Source of the DNA: Panonychus citri
Lineage: Eukaryota > Arthropoda > Arachnida > Trombidiformes > Tetranychidae
NCBI RefSeq assembly: GCF_014898815.1
Contig: NW_026515454.1
Coordinates: forward strand, 1,488,001 to 1,552,000
Reading direction: 5' to 3'
DNA: 64,000 nucleotides
The translations under genes and the position numbers were made by a program. The notes beneath the pieces are model-generated. The model had not been told where the DNA came from, searched no databases, and saw nothing but the letters and a program-made list of their open reading frames with translations. This document shows positions 12,333 to 23,487 of the stretch, one piece after another. The first letter of the stretch is position 1. Each line of letters begins with the position of its first letter.

Positions 12333-13092
12333 ATGATTGTTGTGATAATACCTGGACTTCCGGAGATGTTTTCATCAATTTCTTTGTTATCATTTGTATG
12401 GGACTACTTTTACTTTTCAATTCCATGTTGAATGTTTATAAACGATATGCCATGAGAAATGTTTCCTTCGAACTTTGACCAGCCCCAATACCTCTAATTA
12501 TTTAATTCTTGCTGATCGATCTCAATGCTAATCTAAAATGACCATAACACCTAATCATCAATTTCCTTCTTCCATTTGTAATTCGTTTTCGCGACTAATT
12601 CAAAAACCAAGTGTAATTGCATCGCCTTGACAATCGTGTAAATTTGTTTACATGACAACAAATCAATCTAATCTTCAACTATTGATTTAAATTGAAAAAT
12701 TACGAATAATTAAAAACAAACTTCAAGTTTTGGTTAAAAACAGTTAATTCAACTCCTTTAGATCAAAGTAAATTTTTTTTCATTCATCATGTAAAGTTAA
12801 TTAAGACACCATATCAAGGCTAAAGAAAAATGAAAAAAAGCAAAAATCAACGTTAATACAATAAACAACCAGATAATGAGACAATTTTTTTTCAACGATC
12901 CTTAATCTAAATTTTCTGTTGTCATTACAATTACGACAGCGTCGTCACGACAATGGACACTTCGTAAGAATAGCTGATTTACACAGCAACCTCATTATCT
13001 GCTTGTTTACTGTATTTGCTTCTTGTATGCTTTCCAGTGGCGACTTTGTTTAGTTTTGCTTAACCTTAATTCTCAATTGTGTCTAATTAATT
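12333..13092. other. 3' flank of the WKF gene, donor of a duplicated block
   Basis: No gene. About 12335-12780 is repeated, with scattered changes and a ~140-bp gap, at 13455-13790 behind MOZART2-like copy 2. Matching landmarks are GATAATACCTGGACTT and TTCGTTTTCGCGACTAATTC. Confidence 0.7.
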
Positions 13093-13471
13093 ATGCCTTC
13101 GCCGATAAAATCTTCCGATGATTTATTGGATGCCAATATAACATTTAAAGAGGATAAAGAGTTAATCTATCGAAAATTGTATCAATTGGTAGAGACTGTC
13201 AACATTGATATGGATTATCAAGTATTCTGGTAAGTACAAATTCAGAGAATTCATTTACCGCCATTTTTTTTTGCTTTCATTTTTCTTTTTTCTATTTGTA
13301 TTTGATCTTTCATCTAATTGCTTATTCTCTTTTCTTTTTATTAGTATCGTTGTTGATCTATTAAGAGCTGGAATTTGTCCAGAAGCATTATTTGTATTCT
13401 TTAATAAGATATACCCTTATACTCGGACTGGTTTGAAGCTTGCAGCTCGAAAGAAATCATTGTTGCGATAA
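13093..13471 (+). CDS. MOZART2-like protein, duplicated copy 2 with new C-terminus
   Basis: Two exons, 13093-13229 and 13345-13471, parallel copy 1. Exon 1 has the same length (137 nt), the split Cys codon is the same, and the donor is a stronger GTAAGT. The protein is 87 residues and differs at a few sites. After the shared AARKKS, copy 1 continues RRSLPSQN, whereas copy 2 reads LLR then stop. Those last codons and the TAA come from sequence homologous to the 3' flank of the WKF gene (12338 onward), so the gene is a chimera made when a tandem duplication lost its middle. The frame is intact, which suggests it is expressed or recent. Confidence 0.6.
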
Positions 13472-14122
13472 TACCTGGACTTGTGGAAATGTTTATAATG
13501 CTAATCTAAAATTTTCTTCTTACATATCAATTTGTTTCTTTTAATTGTTATTCGTTTTCGCGACTAATTCAAAAACCAAGTGTGATTGCATCGCTTTGAC
13601 AATCTTGTAAATTTGTTTACCTGATAACAAATCAATCTAATCTTCAACTATTGATTTAAATTGAAAAGTTACAAATAATTAAAAACAAACTACAATTTTT
13701 GGTTAAAAATAGTTGATTCAACTCCTTTAAATCAATGTATTCTTTTTCATTCATCATCCAAGTTAATTAAGACACCAAATCAAGGCTAGAGATTAAAAGA
13801 ATACAAATATCATTGATTTCGATGATTTGAAATTATGATTAACTAGTCGGTTAATTGTTTCTCTAGTGGAAACTTTTAAATAATGATTATTTTTGTTTTT
13901 AGAATCTCGGATTAACCCTAGAGTAGAAATCTTAACTTTTCGATTTAGGATTTAAATGATTTAATTACAATCGACCGTTAATTTAAAAGTCGTTTCCTTC
14001 CTTGGACAATTGGATGATCATACTAATAATTATTGATGTAATTTGTTTATTAGTTGAAGTGTTTCATCCTTATTTAATAGGGAATGAAACTCCATAGAAC
14101 TGGTATCACAATGGTAATAAAT
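13472..14122. other. duplicated flank and CUL4 3' flank
   Basis: To about 13790 this is the duplicate of 12335-12780. The rest is unique AT-rich sequence that should include the CUL4 3' UTR (minus strand). Confidence 0.5.
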
Positions 14123-14216
14123 TCAAGCAAGATAATGATACAAATTAGGATTATCCTTATCTCTTTCCAAGTAATCTCTTTCTATCAAACTTTCAATCCT
14201 TTTTTTTAAATCAAGA

Positions 14217-14287
<71 letters not shown>

Positions 14288-16979
14288 AAGTAAAATGTTA
14301 GATTAATAACTTGGGATGAATTTAGTGGTTAGAAAATGTTAATTACCTTAACAGGGAATCTCAACTGATCGTAAAGTTCAGTGATTAGATTATTATGAGC
14401 CAGAGATTTTCTTGTTTTCATGATTCGCACCACAGCGGCATCGATTTGATATTGTCTATCTTGGAAAACTCTTTCTTGAGTGTTAGTTTGTTCCTCTTGC
14501 TAATTTTTTTCCAATGAAAATAATAAAAAATATTAGTTCACAAATCATAATGAGGAAAAGAAAACTCACCGTTTCTTTTAATTGGATTTGGTTTATTCTT
14601 ATTCTAATCAAATTGTGTTTAAATTCTCCGTTGTAAATAAATTTATCTCCATCTTCAACATCTCGACCTGTGGGCAGTTTCTTGAGTACTCGAGCTTTAC
14701 CACAAGCAAGAGATTGAAGGGTTCTCCTTAATTCACCATCTTCTATTGTTGTTAATTGTTTAATCTCTTCCAAAGACAATTTATCTTTAGTATTGAACAA
14801 AAGAAGTACTAACGCTTGGAATAAGGAAACATTTAATTCTTTCAGCGCCTACGAAGAGAAGTAAAAAAAGAGAAGAGAAAAATTTTCATGATTAGAATAA
14901 TAAATGAATCGAGATAAAATGATTCATTGAGTCAGATATTAATATAATTACCGAGGGAAATTGAGCTTTCAATACACAATGACCAAGATTGGGTTGCCAT
15001 TGTAATTTACGTCCACTGTGTTTACCTAAATAAAATTTTTTAAACATCTCTTGATACTGAACCATCTCGGAGGGCATGTGAACCTCCATCACCGCGTATG
15101 TGGGCCAATAGCCCATTGTGAGAATATTAACCGTCATATCGATACCACTGAGACTTCGAGACTTGGAATTTGAACGATATTGTTTAAAGGCAAGATTAAG
15201 TTCTCTTGAAAGTTCCATATCTTTGAACATTCCTTCCAATTTACTGGTAAAACCGGCACCACATTCTTGCTTCAATTTGGATAACATTGACTTCTCTGCA
15301 TCAACTGATGCCGATTTACCGACCAAAAGTCTTTTTGCTAAATCTTTTTTGTAAAAAGCTTCGAAAACATCTTTACCATGGATAAATCTGAATAGAACCA
15401 TAATCTTGTCCAAAAGTCTTTCCAATTCTTCCTCTGTTGATTCCTTGTTACCCGCTCGTAGTTTAGAGTCGACAAATTTAGCAATCAACTCGGCTGGTTT
15501 ATTGGGCCTTTGGTTGATAAAATGTTCAAAGGCTTCTTTCAGTGAGTTGATAAATTTATCATTCTTGTTAAAACAATTGTTAACAATTAGATCCATTTGA
15601 TCCTTGAAATCGAGTAATTCTTGAACCATTGTTCTATCTTTTTCTGGATTGGTGACGATAACTTTACCTCGTTTCTTAATGTATTGATTAAAATGTATAC
15701 ACAATTCGTGTAGACCCTCTTTCACTCTTGAAAGAAGATTATACTTGAGAGATAAATCGTCCAGTCTATTCTCATCTAATAACTGGTCTAAACCTTTCTG
15801 AAGTATACTGGATAAATGTTCACTTATTAATTGTTTCTCAACACAGGTGATTAGTAATTTCCTAGTAGAATGATCCAAATAATGTAAAAGTCTTTCTGTT
15901 TCTTCGTTAACTCTTTTATCAACATGGGCCAGGTAAGCGGAAACTTCTAATTCTTGCATCAGTCGTTGTCCCTCTTCGGCATAAAGCTCTTCAGTTGCTT
16001 TTAAAAATTTACCTTCAAATATCTCTTGATATATTTGAAGATCACACAACATTCTGAGTAAACTTTTCAATAATGATCGGTCAACTGTTTCTCCTTGTCT
16101 TTCCTGGTGAATTAGATGAAGTAAACCCTCAACAGTTCTGCTTTGAACCTGGTAATTACTGATTATATTTACTCGGAACATTTCTAAACCCATATCCCTG
16201 TGAGAAAAAAAAAGAAAAGAAAATTATTATTCAATCAATTAAACCGAAAGGTGTGCAAGAAAAGACATATGATGAAGGTTGTGTTATATAAATTCAAAAG
16301 GGAATCCAATACACACACACACACAATCTCCTCTAAATTAGATTTGAGGTTTGGCAGAGAAGAGAAATTTCTTGTGATCATTTGTAATTAGTCGTTGAAT
16401 GTATTTGAATGAAAATAGAGAAGAAAACAATTTACCAAATGGATGTGATGGCCGCATTTTGGAGGATATACGTTCTATCAAGGAAGAGAAAAATACTTCT
16501 TATCATGATCTGTATAACAAAGAGAAAAGAGAAGAACATTTCAATAACAACCGGTAAATTTCATTTAAGAATAAAAATGGAAAATGAATTTTCCTCTTCT
16601 TTGTAATAACAAAGGTTAATACCATTTGTCGACAATGATCCTGCCAACAGTTATCCATTGTTTTAAGGAAAGTCAATGAGTCCATATTACAATCGATAAA
16701 TTGGCCGATATTCTGTTTAACATGTTCTTCACAAAGATCCTCCAGGTTAGAATATAATTTTGAGGCCATTTTATGAGAGCAAATGTTTTCAACCGCTTTA
16801 TACAATTCTTCTAAAGGCATAGCGATGGCTTTGGAGGTTTGAATGGCGATTACAGCAAGTCTAAGTTTAGACCAAGTGTCATCCAAATAATTTTCAGGTA
16901 ACAGAGGTTTGGAAAAATTTTTTATAACCAATTTACGAGCCGATCCAGGCTTTGATCTAGGTTCTAATTGATGATCCAT
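14123..16979 (-). CDS. CUL4: Cullin-4 ubiquitin ligase scaffold
   Basis: Scaffold of CRL4 E3 ligases: the N-terminus binds DDB1, the C-terminus RBX1. Six in-phase exons are read: 16623-16979, 16436-16509, 14952-16197, 14570-14848, 14347-14499 and 14123-14218, giving 734 residues (human CUL4A 759). The start is ATG at 16979 (MDHQLEPRSKPGSARKLVIK). Conserved signatures are LVIKNF, CWQDHCRQM, RPNKPAELIAKFVDSKLRAG, KDVFEAFYKKDLAKRLL, GKHSGRKLQWQPNLGHC, IEDGELRRTLQSLACGKARV, the neddylation-region IDAAVVRIMKTRKSL, and a terminus NPNLYHYLA. The last exon lies beyond a (GA)n tract and is easily missed. Assignment to CUL4 rather than other cullins rests on the near-identical central block. Confidence 0.95.
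14223..14285. repeat. (AG)n microsatellite, 63 bp, inside CUL4 intron 5
   Basis: A pure AG dinucleotide run. On the CUL4 coding strand it is (CT)n and ends 5 bp before the exon 6 boundary at 14218, so it forms the polypyrimidine tract of that 3' splice site. Confidence 0.95.
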
Positions 16980-17176
16980 GATTAAAGATGGACTCGTATT
17001 CTCTATTGAACAATTAAACAATTTTGATAATTAGTAAAAACAATTTAAAGTCTTTACTAATAAAAGTAACATTTAGTTAGCTTTTTGTTGTCTTGGCTGA
17101 TTCAACAGCTGCTCCCATGCATGTGCATGGCTCCTTCAGTGGGAGTCGACTCAGAGGTCTCTACGAGCAAGCCGGC

Positions 17177-20159
17177 TTAAGTCGGCTTAATCACGATCTT
17201 GCTTCTAATCATTTCAAAATGTTTCTTAATTGTCTTTAATTTTTTGTCATTGTCGATCTCCCATCCATTGGACGGCACAAAATCCTGACAGTCGATCAGA
17301 TGAAATTCATCCATCACAACTTCACAGTTATGTTCAAGTTTACTGGCCCATTTTCTGACGAAGGTTATGTCACCCATTAAGTTATTAAGATAAAATCTTT
17401 TTTCCTGTCTTATTATTCTGATTGCTTTTGCCGTAAAAATTTTACCAAGTATATTGTGTTTTCTTTTGTTTAAATAGATCTTGTGTTCGATGTCTTCTAA
17501 TTTTTTCCTTATGATTCTCTTCATTTGGTTATCACTCTTTTTAACTTTGATTAGTTTAGTTGGTTGGTCGTGATGGCATCTTTCATTGTCTTTTATTATC
17601 GTTTTTGAGAATTGTTTAGCTATATTAAGATTAAGGATATTCATCTTGAAGGGTATACTCAGTAAGTCGGTTGACCCATTTTTTGACAGGATCGTAATAG
17701 CTAAACGTTCCAAATCAAATCTGCAGTTAATCAGTGGTGATTGATAATGTATGTGCTCATCCGCGAGTCCGAATTTCCTCATGCAAAGTGTATCTTCCTT
17801 AAAAGTTATTTTAATTTCAATACGTTTACATGTATCAGCGTTTCTTTCTTCCTCTCTGTAAACGTGTCCAGATAGACCAAATCCAAAACTGATCACAGGA
17901 AAAATATCTTCACTGACGTTCATTTTCCATAGTTGCATGATGATGTTTGTTAAATAATTAATTAGAGGATTTGGAAGGTCCTGAAGATGATCAATTTGCG
18001 AATCTCTGTATTGTCGACGATTATCAAGTATATGGTTAGTGATTCTGCGACCAAGGAGAATGAATTTGTCAATGAGGTATCGCCATAATTTATTATGTAA
18101 CCATGGACCTAATCCAATTTGATCAGCATGTGGTGTGATGTGTGAGTTACACATGACTCTAATTTGGCCCAAACTCATTCTTAGAATTAAGCGGGTTTGA
18201 ATTTCGTTAAGTTTGCAGGAAGAGACAATTTTGTTCATCCAGATTTTCATATTCTCGGTTCTGTCGATTCGATATCCTATGATTTTGTGTTGTAGGTTAA
18301 GATTTTGTCTTTCAAGATTTAGAAAGGTCGTTTTTCTTCTATTTAGTTCTAGGTCGATGTGACCTAATTTATTTTCTATCTCTTCTATTGTTTTTTCTGT
18401 TTCCATTGTAAGCGCATAGAGATCATCAGCATATCCAAGAACCATTTGTACTCCAGAATTCCTGTTCAACCATCTTAATGAATTATCTATACCAAGGATG
18501 AAAAGAAGTGGTCCTAAACTGAAACCTTGAAGACCCTCGGGATCAGCTTCAACAGTCAATTGTCCCTTTACCAAGCTTCTAATTTTCCGATCATGTATAA
18601 ATTCCATTATCATAGTCCTGGTGCCAAGATCTAAACCTTCTAGGCGAAGTACAATTTCACGTCTGGAGATTTTATCAAAGGCCTTTGACATATCCAGACC
18701 AATGAGTTGATGATAATCATCTTGGTATTCATAAAGTTTAATAAGAAATGATATACGTTGTTTGCCCATATACGCAAATTGATAATCCTCATCAATGAGA
18801 CCAAATTCTTTAATCCATTTCATGAGTCTGATGGAAAGAATTTTATCAACCAATTTGCCCATGAATCCTTGTGTTCGAACTGTTCGGAATGAGCCATCAG
18901 GTTTTGGTATCTGAGTGCCTCCGCTGATTTTAAGAGGTTCAGGAAGCCACCCAGATTCAAAGAGTTCATTTACCATACTGATGATGCCTCTTTGTTTCTC
19001 TCCCAGATTTTGCACCATCTTCCCTTGGTGAACGCATCAGCCCATCCTGAGCTCTTGTTGAATTTCATCTTTCTTAATATATTTTTCTCATTCTCTTCTA
19101 GCCCAGGAAATCTATGTTTGGTGTTGGGAGAAAATATTTTTTTGGTTTTTGGTATCATGATTGGCTTCATCCTAATGGTGTCTTCTCTTCTGATGTCTGG
19201 GTTAATTTTGTGTATTTCAATGAGCTTATGCAGCTCCAAGATCGACAGTCTCCAAACTGGTATTGTTCGATTTTTATTAATCTGATAATCCTTTAATTCA
19301 TAATATAAATTCATACGTTCTTCGGTGCATTTACAGAGACTGATTTTCTTCTTTAATTTTCTTATCCTGTTGTTACCCTTTCTTTTATTTCTTTTAACAC
19401 CTTTGCCAGAGTTGAGAAGTGTAACAATTTTCTCACCAATGTCGTTGATCATTTCCATCTTCAGATTGGCATTACCGTAGATGAGCGTGAAATCGCGATT
19501 CTTAGTGATTGTCGATCCATTGTATTTGATCTTAGTTCTCAGGAATATCTGTTTGTGATCAAGTCCTGGGACATCTTCGAATTTGTGAAGTCTGTCAATA
19601 TGTTGCCCTGTGAAAAGAATGACATCAATGATCGAATTCGTATCTTTTCCAACTCGAGTAGTTCCATCTTTTCTATCGCGAGGAAGAAGGGTAATGAAAC
19701 CTTTAGCACTCAGATTTTCTTCCAGGAGTTTAACATCGCCAATAAGATGGTATCGATTTAGCCTTGGGTTATCGACCCAAATTGTTGTTTCAAGTTTAGG
19801 TCGCCGAGAATAAAGGTAGGGACTTCAATTTTGATTTCCTCTATTAATTGCGTAAGTTTCCTAAGTGTTTTCTTACATCTTGGAGGACAGTAGACGGCAA
19901 TGACCATGATCACGCATAAATTTCTTCGATAATAGCCCCAAATTATGTTTTCATCAAATATTTTTCCGTCAATTTTCTTCCATAGATCGTTGTTGATAAT
20001 ACGAACACTAAGGCCTTTGATTTGATTGTGTTTAATCAAGTTTATATCCATATCTTCGGTTGATACAACGAAACATCTATTGTCAATCGATATACGCGTC
20101 AGAACTTCAGCTACATCAGTTCTTCTCCGGACATTCAAAAGGGTGAATTTCACTTCCAT
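17177..20159 (-). pseudogene. EEP endonuclease-reverse transcriptase ORF with two frame breaks
   Basis: The replication protein of the LINE. The N-terminal part (20159-19758) shows EEP endonuclease motifs: LNVRRR, STEDMD, AVYCPPR and GDLNLK. The frame then stops just after GDLN, but the endonuclease end (NSIIDVILF, then GLDHKQIF as the SDH-like motif) continues in another frame through 19458-18970. A second shift leads into the 613-codon RT frame (19018-17177). RT motifs there are IPKPDGSFRTV, GLDMSKAFDKI, LQGFSLGPLLF and the catalytic YADD at about residue 196, with a LINE-type C-terminal Cys/His segment (CEVVMDEFHLIDC). Both breaks move the frame in the same (-1) direction and there are no other stops. 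It is either a recently inactivated copy or uses frameshifting; no canonical slippery heptamer lies in the right phase. Confidence 0.85.
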
Positions 20160-20396
20160 AATCGTGTACCTCAATGACACTGAGATGTTGTTAGGTGAGA
20201 TAAAATGTGACACAAATGAACAAGTGAGACAATAAACTGATTGTTTACGAAACAAAAGAATCTTTATTCTTAATGTCGGTGGTCTAGTACAAGGTTAATG
20301 AGGGATATAGAAAAGGGATAAAAAATTGTAAGATATGAATTGTAAATAAGAAGTTGAATGAGTTTTTAATGGTTGGTGTCTTGGTTGTGTTTAGGT

Positions 20397-20813
20397 TTAG
20401 GTTGTTAACATGTCATTGAAGAAAAGTAGATTGTTATACTCATCCTCCGATGGGACAAACATCATTGGTTCATTTCCTGTCTTTATCCACACATAGTTTT
20501 CACAGATAAGGTCAAGCAAGTCATTGTTAATCACGTTGAGAACATCTTTTCTCATCATTGGTTTCAACCAGTCCCAAACATGACACTCAGCATTCCTTGA
20601 AACTAATAGATTTATCAAGTTTAATTGTATTTCATCATCTGAGGATCCATCGATTATTATGTAGTAGTAGACGAAATTATCAAATATAGACAGGATTATA
20701 TTTCCATGATCGATTAGAATCGCGTTTTCGATTTCAATTGACATCTCAAAGATGACAAAATTAATTTCTTCATTAAGGCAAATTGAAATGAAGTTGGAGT
20801 TGAAGTTCATCAT
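20397..20813 (-). CDS. retroelement ORF E, unknown acidic protein
   Basis: About 138 residues from the first in-frame ATG (20813, with a second ATG directly after). I do not recognise the family. The protein is acidic and Ile/Asn/Leu rich, with one WDWLKP motif and a C-terminal acidic stretch (MFVPSEDEYNNLLFFNDML). It lies between gag-like ORF C and the endonuclease start, 237 nt upstream of the latter, on the same strand. Position suggests a retroelement accessory ORF, but it could be an unrelated small gene or chance reading frame. Confidence 0.4.
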   Translation of the reverse strand: MMNFNSNFISICLNEEINFVIFEMSIEIENAILIDHGNIILSIFDNFVYYYIIIDGSSDDEIQLNLINLLVSRNAECHVWDWLKPMMRKDVLNVINNDLLDLICENYVWIKTGNEPMMFVPSEDEYNNLLFFNDMLTT

Positions 20814-21543
20814 GAGTGTTGAGCAGATCAGGTTAATATTGATGTTCAAATTGAGTCAGATTAGTTTAGTTCAATAATTTTAACTGTCATTGGTCAAGAT
20901 TATCTTATGAACTGAGCTTGATTAGTATTAACTAAGAGCTAAACTCGAAAGGAGTCTTAATGACTTCGAATGTATTTTTTTGTTTCTACTAACGAGGTAT
21001 CAAATATCACAGTTAAATAATAATAGAAGGAAAATTAATTGCATTGTAAGTTAGTTAACAAGTCTGATAATGTTTATCCAAAGAGAGACATTGAGTAAAC
21101 AATTTTAAGCCGCTATAAAGAAGCAATCAAGTGTTTTCAAAAAAGTGTAGTTTATTGAGGCAGTTGTGAAGTTTGTGTGCTAATTGGTGAGACTGTAAAT
21201 TGTAAATTGTAAGTAAAGATAACTAAAGTATTAAGTAAAGGGAGTCAAAGAAACGAAAAGAGAGAAGAGAAGGGTGAGAAGGTCATAGAAAGTATTAGGT
21301 TTCAGAGCATCAAGTGCAATTGTTTATCATGTGAAAAGAGTTAGGATAAGTAAAAAGTGGAGGCAATAAGGTCATAAAAGGAGTAGTAATGAAGATGGTA
21401 ATTTGAGAAAGGCGAAAAAAGATACAAATTCAAAGGCATCGATTTCGCTTAATGAAATCAGCAAAGTAGGAAAATAATGACAAAGTTTCTGAACCATAAA
21501 ATAGATGATTGGTGATACCAATAGATGATTGGTTCAAGTGTAA

Positions 21544-22437
21544 TTAATTGCTCAAAGGAGCAAAGGTTGAGAGCATCAAGTAGCTATAGTTAAACCTAAT
21601 ATTGCTAATGCTTCTAATTACGGCTCTTCGAAGTGATGGACAGCCTATGTAATTGTTGGGATGATCAAAGGCAAGTGGTATTTCGTTGATTGTGAGATCG
21701 CGTTTACAGTTTTTGCATTCGGCATCCAAATGACAAAGGCCATTTAGTTCGGGTCCATGAGTCTCTTGGTCACAGTTGGTACACATTAGTCTCTGATTGC
21801 AATTACATCGTGAATCAGCAGTGTTATAAATTGAACATGCCGGACACTGTTCCAAGTTAATAAAGTCAGAGATAAGAAAGGTTTTTCCTCTAAAGGTAAG
21901 TTTCCATTTAGCGGTAATAACCTCTTGTCGTTCTGCTAAAAAGACAATTCTTAAAAGATGATCTATGGTTCTAGTAACAGATCTAACACTGATAATTTCA
22001 ACATTTTGTTCATTGTCTCTGAGTGCAGCGATTACTTGATTAACAGGAATGAGATCAGGCGTTGAAACGTACACACAAAAAAGGGGTTCTTGAGCATTCT
22101 CCATTTCTAGTACCGTACTGGTTTTAATCCACCAATGTTTTTTGTGAAGGTGTTCTTGGAGTTGATTCACATAATCGCTGATAATTGTAAATGTAAATTT
22201 CCTGTGCTCGAAGACCAAATCGTTAGCGGAAGTGTCTCTGAAAAAGTTGTCTGCAAGAAGCATTTTTTTGATGAACAATTCCCATCCAATTGGAGCGTCG
22301 TCAGTGAATCTGATCACCATCCTGGATGTTTGAACAAAGTTGGTGAATCTTTTAACCCATCGTTCACCAAATTTCCCAACTTTATAGCCACTCCTTAGAT
22401 TATTGCGCTGACCAAGTCGATATTTTCCTCTGCACAT
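21544..22437 (-). CDS. retroelement ORF C, gag-like zinc-knuckle protein
   Basis: About 297 residues from ATG 22437. The middle looks like the nucleic-acid-binding part of LINE ORF1 proteins; the C-terminal third is Cys-rich: CPACSIYNTADSRC, CTNCDQETHG and CKNC, then HPNNYIGCP. Knuckle spacing is degenerate compared with ORFs A and B, but the terminal pattern (C-x2-C, then Cys-Pro, then a helix SLRRAVIRSISNIRFNYSYL) lines up with the end of ORF B. Likely role is RNA binding in the retroelement particle. Start choice is the first ATG; upstream codons are open but lack ATG. Confidence 0.65.
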   Translation of the reverse strand: MCRGKYRLGQRNNLRSGYKVGKFGERWVKRFTNFVQTSRMVIRFTDDAPIGWELFIKKMLLADNFFRDTSANDLVFEHRKFTFTIISDYVNQLQEHLHKKHWWIKTSTVLEMENAQEPLFCVYVSTPDLIPVNQVIAALRDNEQNVEIISVRSVTRTIDHLLRIVFLAERQEVITAKWKLTFRGKTFLISDFINLEQCPACSIYNTADSRCNCNQRLMCTNCDQETHGPELNGLCHLDAECKNCKRDLTINEIPLAFDHPNNYIGCPSLRRAVIRSISNIRFNYSYLMLSTFAPLSN

Positions 22438-22687
22438 ATTGTCACTTTTCACTTAATAAACTAGATAATTATACCAAAGCTACTATTAGTTGAGAAAGAG
22501 AAAAAGAAAAGGATTAGTGATTGACAATTAATAATGATAAAAGATTGTTAAGGTAAGTGAGAAGATATAGTTGTAAATGTGATTTGATTAAGTTCAAAAC
22601 AAGGAAATGAAAACGATGTAGCCATGGTAACGGGTATAAGAATAGATGTTGTTTCCTATGGCGCGTATTTCATTTTATAATTAGATA

Positions 22688-23299
22688 TTATATGCGAAAG
22701 GATACTCTTTTAAGGTCCATCGCACCAATGTTAAGATTATCGATTCTCATTCCGAATTGGTCAATATCACCAGTCAGTTTCTCAGTTTTAAGGTATAAGG
22801 TATGATCGATGTTGAGTGACTCTTTGAGTTGCTTGAGAGTTGCAATTCGATCTTTGCCTCTCTTTCCAAGCAAATCAGAGATTGATTCTTCAGTGATTTT
22901 ATCAAAGGCGAGATATTGTTGTAATCGATAAGAGACTCTAAGATCTTCTTCGAAGGACCATCTGTTGCGAAGATCACGCCTCATCAGGATCTCCATGGAC
23001 TTGTAAGCTTCGCCTGATATGACTCGACAATCAATAATTTGATCAGAATATCTTGGGTTACTTTTCTTCAGGGTAATCAAGGAGGTTAGTTCATTCACAA
23101 AGGTAGTTTTGTCCAAGATAATTATGATCACCACATCATCTTCTCCTTTCTTGACGTTTGTCCTCCCAAGCTCAGCTGTAAAAGGTGTATCTTCTAGGTT
23201 GATCAGCCCATCAAAACCAAATCTTTTATTCTCAGTGATATATTCTTCAAGGGAGATTGGATTTTCTTTGTATTCGGTGAAAAGTCTGGTTAGGGCCAT
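22688..23299 (-). CDS. retroelement ORF D, unknown protein
   Basis: About 203 residues from ATG 23299 (MALTRLFTEY). It has no zinc knuckle and no motif I recognise. It is mixed-charge, with a hydrophobic segment (DDVVIIIILDKTTFV) that looks like a beta strand rather than a membrane span, and a helical C-terminal half (TEESISDLLGKRGKDRIATL). It lies 188 nt after gag-like ORF B and 250 nt before ORF C on the same strand. The intact frame and position suggest a retroelement protein; function is unknown. Confidence 0.5.
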   Translation of the reverse strand: MALTRLFTEYKENPISLEEYITENKRFGFDGLINLEDTPFTAELGRTNVKKGEDDVVIIIILDKTTFVNELTSLITLKKSNPRYSDQIIDCRVISGEAYKSMEILMRRDLRNRWSFEEDLRVSYRLQQYLAFDKITEESISDLLGKRGKDRIATLKQLKESLNIDHTLYLKTEKLTGDIDQFGMRIDNLNIGAMDLKRVSFRI

Positions 23300-23487
23300 A
23301 TCTTTTTTAACCTTTGTTTGTGTGTTGATCGTAGCGAAGAACAACAAAAAAGTAATTCACAGTTGAATATTAATTAATTAGCTTTTAATTGTGTTTTAAG
23401 TAAAAAACATACAGAAAAAGGTTAGTAGCTAAGGTGTCAGTTAAGATACAGTGGCGATACTGGTGGTGTTACATTCTAGTTTTTGAG

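Noticed and set aside
18970..19790. Programmed -1 frameshift signals in ORF2
   Set aside because: The TTTGGGT and AGAAAC stretches are not in the X XXY YYZ phase and no strong downstream hairpin was evident; simple mutations explain it as well.
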